From NCBI GenBank assembly GCA_023451415.1, contig JAEXZK010000166.1:1-6553 (forward strand): a stretch of DNA of 6,553 nucleotides. The letters run 5' to 3'. Within the stretch, counting starts at the first letter, position 1. Each line of letters begins with the position of its first letter. Made by a program: the position numbers and the translations under genes. This stretch comes from Bacillota bacterium. Lineage in GTDB: Bacteria > Bacillota > Clostridia > Oscillospirales > Ruminococcaceae. A model generated the notes under the pieces. The model was given only the letters and a program-made list of their open reading frames with translations. It did not search any database and had not been told where the DNA came from. Shown here in pieces: positions 1-5,639 of this stretch.

Positions 1-740
1 TCCTGCTTCAGCTCGCTCTTGTTTTTCCGCCACAGGGGCACCATGGTGTTGAGGGTCTCCAGCTCCCGGACGGTCTCGTACTCGTCGGAGTCCTCCTTTT
101 TGTGGCTGTGCTCCACCTCCATGGTGATGGGGTAGCGGATATAGTCGGAGTATTTCTTGACCAGCTCCTGGAGCCGCCAGGTCTCCAGGAATTCGTCGTA
201 ATTCTCGTCCTCGGTGTTGGCCTTGATGGAAAGGATGATCCGAGTCCCGCGGCCCTCCATCTGGCAGGGGACGATGGTATAGCCGTCGGGGCCCTTGGAC
301 TCCCAGCGGAAGGCCTCCTCGCTGCCGTAGGCCCGGCTTTCCACCGTCACCTTGTCGCTGACCATGAAGGCGGAATAAAAGCCCACGCCGAACTGGCCGA
401 TGATGTCCACGTCCTCGCCGGTTTCGTTCTCCTTCTTAAAGGCCAGGGAACCGCTCTTGGCGATGGTGCCCAGGTTCTGTTCCATCTCTTCCTTGGTCAT
501 GCCGCAGCCGTTGTCGGTGATGGTCAGGGTGCGGGCCTCCTTGTCGGGAGCCAGATGGATGGAAAAGTCGCTGCGGTCCAGGCCCACGTTCTCGCTGAGG
601 GAACGGAAATAGAGCTTGTCGATGGCGTCGCTGGCGTTGGAGATGAGCTCCCGGAGGAAAATTTCCTTGTGGGTATAGATAGAGTTGATCATCAGATCCA
701 GCAGGCGCTTGGATTCCGCCTTAAACTGCTTCATTGCCAT
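1..740 (-). CDS. htpG: Molecular chaperone HtpG (Hsp90), N-terminal part, cut by left window edge
   Basis: Cytosolic ATP-dependent Hsp90-family chaperone that helps fold or stabilise client proteins under stress. The 246 residues present cover the GHKL ATPase domain and the start of the middle domain; whole HtpG proteins are usually about 620-650 residues, so the rest lies outside the window. Visible family motifs, in order: [13 protein letters not shown] (residues 30-42, with the Glu that acts as general base and the Mg/ATP-binding Asn), ITDNGCGM (74-81, nucleotide-contacting Asp), GTIAKSG (91-97), [14 protein letters not shown] (114-127, glycine-rich lid/ATP loop) and GTRIIL (165-170). PLW near residue 236 is typical of the start of the middle domain. 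The start chosen is the ATG at 738-740, 9 nt after AGAGGTG; a second in-frame ATG at 732-734 is the alternative. The gene stands alone behind its own CIRCE-controlled promoter and is divergent from the lipoprotein gene. Identity is very secure. Confidence 0.97.
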   Translation of the reverse strand, partial: MAMKQFKAESKRLLDLMINSIYTHKEIFLRELISNASDAIDKLYFRSLSENVGLDRSDFSIHLAPDKEARTLTITDNGCGMTKEEMEQNLGTIAKSGSLAFKKENETGEDVDIIGQFGVGFYSAFMVSDKVTVESRAYGSEEAFRWESKGPDGYTIVPCQMEGRGTRIILSIKANTEDENYDEFLETWRLQELVKKYSDYIRYPITMEVEHSHKKEDSDEYETVRELETLNTMVPLWRKNKSELKQ

Positions 741-749
741 GGATGGATG

Positions 750-756
750 CACCTCT
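750..756 (-). promoter_or_regulatory. Ribosome binding site of htpG
   Basis: Reads AGAGGTG on the minus strand, 9 nt before the ATG at 738-740 and 15 nt before the ATG at 732-734. The spacing favours the first ATG as the start. Confidence 0.7.
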
Positions 757-762
757 TACAGA

Positions 763-799
763 TTATTTTAGCACTCACACGCTATGAGTGCTAAAATAA
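763..799. promoter_or_regulatory. CIRCE operator (HrcA binding site)
   Basis: A perfect match to the CIRCE consensus, TTAGCACTC (768-776), a 9-nt spacer (777-785), then GAGTGCTAA (786-794). The inverted repeat continues without mismatch to 14-bp arms, TTATTTTAGCACTC at 763-776 and GAGTGCTAAAATAA at 786-799. CIRCE is the operator of the heat-shock repressor HrcA, established for groESL and dnaK operons. Here it touches the -10 box of the htpG promoter and covers the predicted transcription start and early 5' leader, so HrcA bound here should block htpG transcription until heat stress inactivates it. HrcA control of htpG is inferred from position; hrcA itself is not in the window. Confidence 0.96.
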
Positions 800-827
800 G
801 TATAGCGCAAAGCCCCACCCAAATCAA
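799..827 (-). promoter_or_regulatory. Housekeeping-sigma promoter of htpG
   Basis: On the minus strand, TTGATT (822-827) is followed by exactly 17 nt and then TATACT (799-804), a 4/6 and 5/6 match to the -35 and -10 consensus of the vegetative sigma factor. The start of transcription would fall around 790-794, inside the right arm of CIRCE, leaving a leader of roughly 50 nt before the htpG ATG. This is the geometry expected of an HrcA-repressed promoter. Confidence 0.85.
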
Positions 828-1087
828 GAGCGCCGGGGAGAAATTTACAATTTCACAACAAATTGCAGCGGCAAGCAGCAATATTTTCCTCCCGGGGCAC
901 GTATTCTTTGCAGGGACAAGTCCGGCGGCGGCCGGAAAAATCGGAAGCGCCGGTTTTTGCACAAACGGCGGCGGCCAAAAGCCCGGGAATCCCAAAGGGC
1001 TCCCCATTTTCGCCTTGGCCGCATCCGACGCCTGCGAAAGATCCGGCAACTGCTCTATTTTCAAATAAGTTTTGGCAGAAGGGAATG
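828..1087. other. Intergenic region between the htpG promoter and the lipoprotein gene
   Basis: This is the rest of the 347-bp gap between two divergent genes. It must hold the lipoprotein gene's promoter and leader, but I could not find a convincing -35/-10 pair on the plus strand; the best -10-like string, TATTTT at 1056-1061, has no -35 partner. Two small hairpins are visible: TCCGGC/GCCGGA at 921-936 with a 4-nt loop, and a 9-bp stem at 936-958 (five A:T pairs, one wobble, three G:C pairs, 5-nt loop). Open frames that cross this stretch on both strands run through the htpG promoter or CIRCE and lack family features, so no gene is called. Confidence 0.5.
1077..1083 (+). promoter_or_regulatory. 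Ribosome binding site of the lipoprotein gene
   Basis: AGAAGGG, one mismatch from AGGAGG over its first six bases. It sits 4-5 nt before the ATG at 1088 but only 1-2 nt before the ATG at 1085 and 13-14 nt before the ATG at 1097, which is why 1088 is taken as the start. Confidence 0.5.
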
Positions 1088-3160
1088 ATGTCATCCATGA
1101 ACAAAAAGGTTCGGCGGCGGCTGGCCCTTGGCCTCGGGCTGCTTTGCGCCGGGATGCTGGGCGCCTGCGGCGTTTTCAGCCCTCCTCCCTCTTCTCCGGC
1201 CTCCCCCAGCTCGTCCGCCCCTGTTCAGGCGGCCTGGGACCCGGTGCCAGAGGCGGTGGCCGCTCTGGCGGACAGGGACACCGACGTCTATATCCTGTCG
1301 GCCCTGGATGATCAGGTGACCCGGGATGACCTGGACGTCACCGTGGACATCCCGCCCGTCTATTTTTCCCGGTTTGTCCGGGCGCTCATCGCCCTGGAGC
1401 TGCGTCCGCTGGAGGAAGGGGCCCCTGCCCTGGATATCCCCAAGCCCTTCACCCTGGCCTTTTCCTACGAGGGCCGGGGATATTCCTACGCCTTTTCCTC
1501 CGAAAAAATCATCGCCAACGGGGCCGATGCCTACCCCGCCAACCCGGCGGCCCTGGAGGAGCTGTATCAGTACGAAAAAGAAGGCTATGAGGGCCTGCTC
1601 ACCCAGGATATTTACTATCTCCGGGAGGACATGGGCTTTGCCCCGGAGGATGTGGCCTCGGTGGAGCTGACCAGCAGTACCATGGGCGGCGAGGACCGGA
1701 TCGTCTTTACCGACAAGACATCCATCCAGGCCGCCGTGGAGAGCCTGGGCAGCCTTGTGGTCTGGAGGCTGGACCCGGGAGCGCCCCCCAACCCCAAGAC
1801 CGGAGGGGCTTCCTCCTGTATTTTCACCCTGGCGGACGGCTCCACCTGGCGGTATGAAACAGCCCTCCCCCGCGCTGTGGACGGCAGCGGGGCCGAGACT
1901 CTTTACGGGGAGGTTTCCTCCAACTACGGCAGCCTTTTTGACCCCCTGTACGACGGCTCCCAGATCGGTCCCGCTCTCTTCCCCACCATGAACGGCATGG
2001 CTCTCCCCGCTTGCCAGACCTCCCTGGATTATGGGGGCAGTTCCAAGGAATGGTCTTCCGTCAACGGCTTTTTGGCCCCGGATGTCCTCTACTACACCAC
2101 GGACCCCGTGGTGTCCCCGGGGAGCGGCGCCTCCTGCATCCTGGCCTTCCGCGCCCCGGATGGCGGCACCCTGCGTCCGGACAGCCTGGCCGTGGCCCTC
2201 TGGCGGGAGGACTCCCTTGGAGATTGGCGGGAGCTGGACGCCCCCGACGCCGGCGGCAGCGCCCTGGATCTTCCCGATGCCGAAGGCAAGTATTATGTCC
2301 AGGTGCGCGCCCAGTTCCCCAGGGGCTGGGCGGAATATATCTTTGAATACCGGGTGACAGACCTTCCCTCCTACTTCTGGGACATCGAGTTTGGCAACAA
2401 CGAGGGGAACGTCACCTTCACCCGCCAGGACAGCGGTCTTACTGTTCCCGGCGGGCAGAACCGCCAGTATGTGGAGTTTATCCTCTCCCTGGGGCTTACC
2501 CTGGCCAGAGAGGAAGCGCCGGCCCAGTCTCTGGCCGTCCAGGAGGCGTTCTCCATGGCCTTTGACCAGGAAGGAAAGCGCTGTGTCTTCGCCTTTTCCC
2601 CCCAGGGGGTGACCATGGACGGCAAGGCGTGCGCCCTGGCCCATCCGGAGCGGATTGCCGACCTGTACATCCCCCTCACCTCGGAAAACGCCATGGAGGG
2701 GGGCGACGGCCTGGTGGACTACGGCCTCCGGGGCTTCCTCACCAAGGAGACGTCCGCCTTCTCCCAGGTGTGCCCCTTTGCTTGGGAGGAGTTGGAGTCC
2801 CTCACTGTCACGCAGGAGCGGCCCAAGGACTATACCGCCTATGATGTCACCGCTGCCCTGGCGGGGGATCTCTCCTGGCTGGACGACATCATCCTGGCCC
2901 GGGAGTGGTCGGAGGCGGATCACTACTGGCCCCGGCGCTTTTTCCTTTCCTACCGCATCATCTTGACGGACGGCACCGTCTACGAGCTGGGGGAGCAGTT
3001 CCTCAAGGACGGGGAACCCACCGGCTGGTACCCGGTGTACAGCGACCTCCCGCAGGCGGAGGCCCTCATCGGCGCCATGTCCGGAGAGGCGGTGGCGCGG
3101 CCCCAGCGGCTGCCCGCCGCCCTCAGTGTTGACGATCAGGGGAATATTACTTTTTCATAA
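1088..3160 (+). CDS. Predicted lipoprotein of unknown function with a duplicated domain
   Basis: Exported protein of 690 residues, anchored to the outer face of the membrane by a lipid; function not recognised. The N-terminus has a basic stretch (KKVRRR), a hydrophobic segment and a lipobox L24-G25-A26-C27, so signal peptidase II should cut before Cys27. A Ser/Pro-rich linker (about 29-48) follows. Residues about 84-300 and 438-665 resemble each other: the FTLAF...YSYAF...ELY block (121-160) matches FSMAF...CVFAF...DLY (488-527), followed in both by G-x-x-G-hydrophobic-LT and a C-terminal ladder containing L-x-DGT or L-A-DGS. Between them (about 311-423) is a different, beta-rich, possibly Ig-like segment. 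No catalytic motif is visible. Alternative in-frame ATGs at 1085 and 1097 leave the lipobox intact; the open frame runs further upstream to 863 but without a signal sequence at its front. The gene is divergent from htpG, converges on the XRE gene and is closed by a strong terminator, so it appears monocistronic. Confidence 0.88.
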   Translation: MSSMNKKVRRRLALGLGLLCAGMLGACGVFSPPPSSPASPSSSAPVQAAWDPVPEAVAALADRDTDVYILSALDDQVTRDDLDVTVDIPPVYFSRFVRALIALELRPLEEGAPALDIPKPFTLAFSYEGRGYSYAFSSEKIIANGADAYPANPAALEELYQYEKEGYEGLLTQDIYYLREDMGFAPEDVASVELTSSTMGGEDRIVFTDKTSIQAAVESLGSLVVWRLDPGAPPNPKTGGASSCIFTLADGSTWRYETALPRAVDGSGAETLYGEVSSNYGSLFDPLYDGSQIGPALFPTMNGMALPACQTSLDYGGSSKEWSSVNGFLAPDVLYYTTDPVVSPGSGASCILAFRAPDGGTLRPDSLAVALWREDSLGDWRELDAPDAGGSALDLPDAEGKYYVQVRAQFPRGWAEYIFEYRVTDLPSYFWDIEFGNNEGNVTFTRQDSGLTVPGGQNRQYVEFILSLGLTLAREEAPAQSLAVQEAFSMAFDQEGKRCVFAFSPQGVTMDGKACALAHPERIADLYIPLTSENAMEGGDGLVDYGLRGFLTKETSAFSQVCPFAWEELESLTVTQERPKDYTAYDVTAALAGDLSWLDDIILAREWSEADHYWPRRFFLSYRIILTDGTVYELGEQFLKDGEPTGWYPVYSDLPQAEALIGAMSGEAVARPQRLPAALSVDDQGNITFS

Positions 3161-3173
3161 CAAGCGGCGCAGC

Positions 3174-3215
3174 ACCGCCCCCTCCGGTTTCCCGGAGGGG
3201 GCGGTTTCTTCTGCT
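3174..3215 (+). terminator. Rho-independent terminator of the lipoprotein gene
   Basis: A 14-bp perfect stem (3174-3187 with 3192-3205) built around CCGCCCCCTCCGG and its complement, with a TTTC loop, followed by the T-rich run TTTCTTCT at 3205-3212. It begins 13 nt after the lipoprotein stop codon. It also lies just past the end of the convergent XRE gene; read on the minus strand the same stem is followed by GTGCTGCG rather than Ts, so it should terminate well only for plus-strand transcripts. Confidence 0.92.
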
Positions 3216-4402
3216 CACCAGCCTATTTCCACCGATGACGCCTGTTCTTCTCCAAAGTTGTCCACCAGCACCGACCGTATTTCCGCCGAGCTGGAGAGGC
3301 CGGCGGGGACGGTGAGGTTTTCCAGGTAGGTATAGAACCCGCAGCTCCCGGTGACATCCGGCTGAGGCGCTCCCTCCTCATCGGGAGCGGTGCCCTGGGG
3401 CGAAAAAATATTCCCAATGTCGATGTCCTGGGTGTGGGCCAGCCTGCCATCCACCCAGACCTGGATCTGGCCGCTTACCGGCCAGTTGGTAAGGACTGGC
3501 CGGCCGGAGCTGTCGTCCCATTCAAAGGCGGGCTCCACCTGGGTCTCCACCGGGCCGTCCAGGATCAGAGCATCATTTTCCACCCAGATCCTCCCGTCGA
3601 AGGCGGTGGCGGTGCGCATCTGGTACTGGGCCCGCAGGCCGTACACCACCTCCAGAAGCTGATTCCGGGTTTGCCCGTCCAGGGTGGTAAAGCTGACAGA
3701 CAGCTTCATGGTGTCCAGAGGCTTTGCCGTCAGCCGGGCGGAAAAGCCCCCGCTTCCGTCCCGCTCCCCCGGGGAGGAAACTGTCTCCATCCCCTCCCCG
3801 GCCAGGGAAAAGGCGGCGGCCATGTCGGGGGTGTCCGCTTTGGGGACGGCCGTCACCAGCAGGGTGACCTGGCGGGCGGCATGATCGTACTCCAGCACCT
3901 CCCAGCCGTAATCCGCCGTCAGGCTGTCCTGCTGTTGGAACTGCTCCCGCAGGTCGGCAGTGAGGCTGCCCAGCTGGCTGCGGACGTCGCTCCCGATACC
4001 GTCCACCCGGCTGTCCACCTGCTCCAGCCGGTCCCGGAGGCCGGACACCTGGCCGTTGAGGTGGAAGAACCCCGCTCCGCACGCCAGGGCGCAAAGGGCG
4101 CAAAGGACGCAGAACCCGCCGGTCAGCCACAGGGCCCGCCGCCGGGAGGCGCGCTCCCGGGCATCCGTTGCAGCCAGCAGCTCCCGCACCGCGTCTATGG
4201 AGAGGGTTTGGGGTGAGCTTTGGGGCTGGGGCCCGGGGCCGGCATCCTCTGTCCCTGCCTCCGGCGCGTTCTCCTCCCCGCCAGGCTGGAGCAGCTCGCC
4301 CACCGGCACCTCCAGCAGCCTGCTCAGCTCCATGAGGTTATCCAGGGTTGGGATGGCCGCGCCCGATTCCCACTTGGAAACGGCCTGCCGGGAAAGCCCC
4401 AT
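3215..4402 (-). CDS. Membrane-anchored XRE-family regulator, N-terminally interrupted
   Basis: One-component transcription regulator design: a cytoplasmic helix-turn-helix, one membrane span, and an outer sensor-like domain. From the first ATG after the stop (4400-4402) it is 395 residues. Residues 1-13 ([13 protein letters not shown]) are the recognition-helix half of an HTH_3 domain, followed by the usual [21 protein letters not shown] tail to about 38. A Gly/Pro-rich acidic linker (about 40-66), an RRR motif (87-89), a single hydrophobic span (about 90-113), a heptad-like coiled coil (about 115-160) and a beta-rich C-terminal domain follow. The frame upstream encodes the missing half of the HTH ([19 protein letters not shown]) but is cut off from its natural ATG at 4472-4474 by a TAA at 4460-4462. 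Starting at 4402 removes HTH helix 1 and most of helix 2, so DNA binding is doubtful. It may be a nonsense mutant/pseudogene, or a sequencing error may hide an intact 419-residue gene. The gene converges on the lipoprotein gene, with 54 bp between stops. Confidence 0.75.
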   Translation of the reverse strand: MGLSRQAVSKWESGAAIPTLDNLMELSRLLEVPVGELLQPGGEENAPEAGTEDAGPGPQPQSSPQTLSIDAVRELLAATDARERASRRRALWLTGGFCVLCALCALACGAGFFHLNGQVSGLRDRLEQVDSRVDGIGSDVRSQLGSLTADLREQFQQQDSLTADYGWEVLEYDHAARQVTLLVTAVPKADTPDMAAAFSLAGEGMETVSSPGERDGSGGFSARLTAKPLDTMKLSVSFTTLDGQTRNQLLEVVYGLRAQYQMRTATAFDGRIWVENDALILDGPVETQVEPAFEWDDSSGRPVLTNWPVSGQIQVWVDGRLAHTQDIDIGNIFSPQGTAPDEEGAPQPDVTGSCGFYTYLENLTVPAGLSSSAEIRSVLVDNFGEEQASSVEIGW

Positions 4403-4474
4403 CCGCTCCGCCAGTCCCTCCTGGGAAAGCCCGGCCTCCTTGCGAAGCTGCTGTATCTTTTAAGAAATTTCCAT
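4403..4474 (-). other. Ancestral 5' end of the XRE gene, interrupted by TAA at codon 5
   Basis: On the minus strand ATG-GAA-ATT-TCT-TAA-AAG-ATA-CAG-CAG encodes M-E-I-S-stop-K-I-Q-Q and then continues in frame into the annotated gene. XRE regulators of this type commonly begin with a sequence like MEISKKIQQLRK, so a single T-to-A change at 4462 (plus strand A to T) would turn the TAA into an AAA lysine and restore a complete 24-residue start. The ATG has an ideal AAGGAGG 9 nt upstream. No GTG or TTG start codon lies between the stop and the ATG at 4402. Confidence 0.75.
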
Positions 4475-4483
4475 AGCGGTCCG

Positions 4484-4490
4484 CCTCCTT
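4484..4490 (-). promoter_or_regulatory. Strong ribosome binding site upstream of the interrupted XRE start
   Basis: AAGGAGG on the minus strand, 9 nt before the ATG at 4472-4474. It marks that ATG, not the internal one at 4402, as the natural start and shows the four-codon MEIS frame should be translated. Confidence 0.85.
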
Positions 4491-4501
4491 TTACTGTTTT
4501 A

Positions 4502-4530
4502 ATGGTATCAGCCCGAGGCGGAAAGGGACA
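4502..4530 (-). promoter_or_regulatory. Possible extended -10 promoter for the XRE gene
   Basis: The minus strand reads TGATACCAT at 4502-4510, an extended -10 (TGN followed by TACCAT, 4/6 to TATAAT). The hexamer 17 nt further upstream, TGTCCC at 4525-4530, is a poor -35. Transcription would start near 4495, about 20 nt before the ATG. Weak evidence; read-through from the YihY operon is an alternative source of transcript. Confidence 0.3.
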
Positions 4531-4565
4531 CCAACCGCTCGTTTCCTTTTGTCAACCGCCAGTTG

Positions 4566-4689
4566 CCGGCGTGCCGCCGGGGCCATGACGCGCGCTCCGT
4601 CCTGTTTTGGGCGGCAGATCGTCCGCCCGCGGGGCAGACGGCGGAGGCCGTCGCTTCCCAGACACGGCGTACCGCCGGGGCCATGACGC
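4566..4689. repeat. Hairpin-rich intergenic repeat cluster with a 25-bp direct repeat
   Basis: Two copies of a 25-bp sequence, 4567-4591 and 4665-4689, differ only at their seventh base (G versus A) and lie 98 bp apart; weaker similarity continues about 19 bp beyond each. The core CCGCCGGGGCCATGACGC is identical. Each copy contains a small palindrome: CCGGCG/CGCCGG at 4566-4580 and CGGCG/CGCCG at 4665-4677. Two further palindromes lie between them: GGGCGG/CCGCCC at 4609-4628 and GACGGC/GCCGTC at 4637-4652. The arrangement resembles REP/BIME-type intergenic repeats, but the family is not recognised and copies elsewhere in the genome cannot be seen from here. Short open frames across it (66 and 72 codons, minus strand) look like translated repeat rather than genes. 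Confidence 0.65.
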
Positions 4690-4742
4690 ATCTTCCTTCC
4701 CGCTTTAGATGATAATTTGCCTCCACCCGGGACGGCGGGCCC

Positions 4743-5615
4743 CTATCCCCGCTTTTCCGCCAGGGCGGCGTTGAATTCCGCCCCGATGATCAGCATAATG
4801 GCGCTGAGATAGAGCCACAGGAGCAGGACGATCACCGCACCGATGGAGCCATACAGGGCGGAATAGCGGCCCAGGTTTTCCACATAAAAGGAAAAACCTG
4901 CGGAAAAAATCATCCACCCCGCCATGGAAAGGATGGCTCCCGGGTAGACATGGCGCAGAGCGGGCTGCTTTTTCAGAGAAAGGCCGTAAAGCAGGGTCAG
5001 CACCACAAAAAGGATGGCCCCCAGGACGACAAAGCGCAGGCCGTTCCACAGCTGGATGGCCGCCCCGCTGATGGGGATAAACCTGGCCAGAAAGGTAAGG
5101 AGGTTCTGACCGATGGTGATGAGGAGCAGGGATGCAAAAATGGAGAACATCAGAAAGATGGTAAAAAAGAAAACCACGATCTGATGGGCCACAGGCCCCC
5201 GGAGCTCCCTGGCCCCGTAGGCCCGGTTTACCGACACCATCAGGGAGTCCACCGCCCGCATGGAAAAGAAGATGGTAAAAAAGAGGCCAAAGAAAAGAGC
5301 GGTGCTGCTGCGCATCTCAGTGACGTGCTGGAGAAACATATTGATGATCCCGATGATTTCTTCGGGGATGAGGCGGTGGAGTTCCGACCCCATCCCCACC
5401 TGAGGCAGGCGGAGGAAGCCCAGGAGCATGCTGACAAAAATAAGGAAGGGGAAAAAGGAAAAAATGAGGTAGTAGGCCAGGGCGGCTCCCGCGCGGCCCA
5501 CCTCATGATCAAAATACCGTTCCACCAGGCTCCGTACAAAGGCAAGCAAAGGATGCCGGTCCACAAAGGCCAGCAGCCTTGCGGCGGCGCGGTCCGCTTT
5601 TTGGGGAAAGTCCAC
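4743..5615 (-). CDS. yihY: YihY/BrkB family inner-membrane protein
   Basis: Polytopic cytoplasmic-membrane protein of 290 residues, the normal length for the family once mislabelled ribonuclease BN. Its biochemical role is not established; a transport or envelope role is often assumed. About six hydrophobic spans are visible, near residues 43-66, 104-118, 142-168, 193-212, 225-245 and 255-280. Family signatures: AYYLIFSFFPFLIF (47-60), VNRAYG (129-134), YPGAILSMAGWMIFS (224-238) and the C-terminal YGSIGAVIVLLLWLYLSA (255-272) ending in GAEFNAALAEKRG. The start is GTG at 5613-5615, 7 nt after a strong AGGAGG; no nearby ATG has as good a site. It follows the amidohydrolase stop by 24 bp on the same strand, so the two are probably co-transcribed, though nothing in either protein explains a shared task. 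No clear terminator follows. Confidence 0.95.
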   Translation of the reverse strand: MDFPQKADRAAARLLAFVDRHPLLAFVRSLVERYFDHEVGRAGAALAYYLIFSFFPFLIFVSMLLGFLRLPQVGMGSELHRLIPEEIIGIINMFLQHVTEMRSSTALFFGLFFTIFFSMRAVDSLMVSVNRAYGARELRGPVAHQIVVFFFTIFLMFSIFASLLLITIGQNLLTFLARFIPISGAAIQLWNGLRFVVLGAILFVVLTLLYGLSLKKQPALRHVYPGAILSMAGWMIFSAGFSFYVENLGRYSALYGSIGAVIVLLLWLYLSAIMLIIGAEFNAALAEKRG

Positions 5616-5622
5616 AGGGATT

Positions 5623-5628
5623 CCTCCT
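5623..5628 (-). promoter_or_regulatory. Ribosome binding site deciding the GTG start of the YihY gene
   Basis: AGGAGG, within AAAGGAGGAA, on the minus strand 7 nt before the GTG at 5613-5615. The perfect match and spacing justify the non-ATG start. Confidence 0.88.
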
Positions 5629-5639
5629 TTTGGGGATGG

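Noticed and set aside
102..794. 230-codon open frame on the plus strand opposite htpG
   Set aside because: htpG is unmistakable on the other strand, and this frame runs through the htpG start, its ribosome binding site and CIRCE.
863..1087. 75-residue N-terminal extension of the lipoprotein
   Set aside because: The frame is open but would bury the signal peptide and lipobox in the middle of the protein, and no site upstream fits as well as AGAAGG before 1088.
768..1094. 108-codon minus-strand frame with a hydrophobic C-terminal end
   Set aside because: It covers the htpG promoter and CIRCE operator and has no convincing ribosome binding site; the hydrophobic tail is translated promoter and operator DNA.
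1091..2923. 610-codon open frame on the minus strand opposite the lipoprotein gene
   Set aside because: It is antisense to a gene with a signal peptide, ribosome binding site and terminator. Its translation is rich in Gly, Arg, His and Val without domain structure, as expected from GC-rich codon bias on the opposite strand.
3434..4216. 260-codon plus-strand frame opposite the XRE gene
   Set aside because: It is antisense to a frame with clear HTH, membrane and coiled-coil features; the composition (Gly, His, Pro, Gln) is typical of a shadow frame.
4550..4555. Perfect TTGACA on the minus strand as a -35 box for the XRE gene
   Set aside because: No acceptable -10 lies 16-18 nt downstream; the nearest -10-like string, TACCAT at 4502-4507, is about 42 nt away.
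4491..4726. Two small minus-strand frames (66 and 72 codons) in the repeat region
   Set aside because: The MAPA-x-RR string recurs in each only because the 25-bp DNA repeat is read twice. No family is recognisable and hairpins occupy the sequence.
4690..4742. Terminator after the YihY gene
   Set aside because: Only a 5-bp stem with one wobble (CCGCC/GGTGG) is present, and it is not followed by a T-run.
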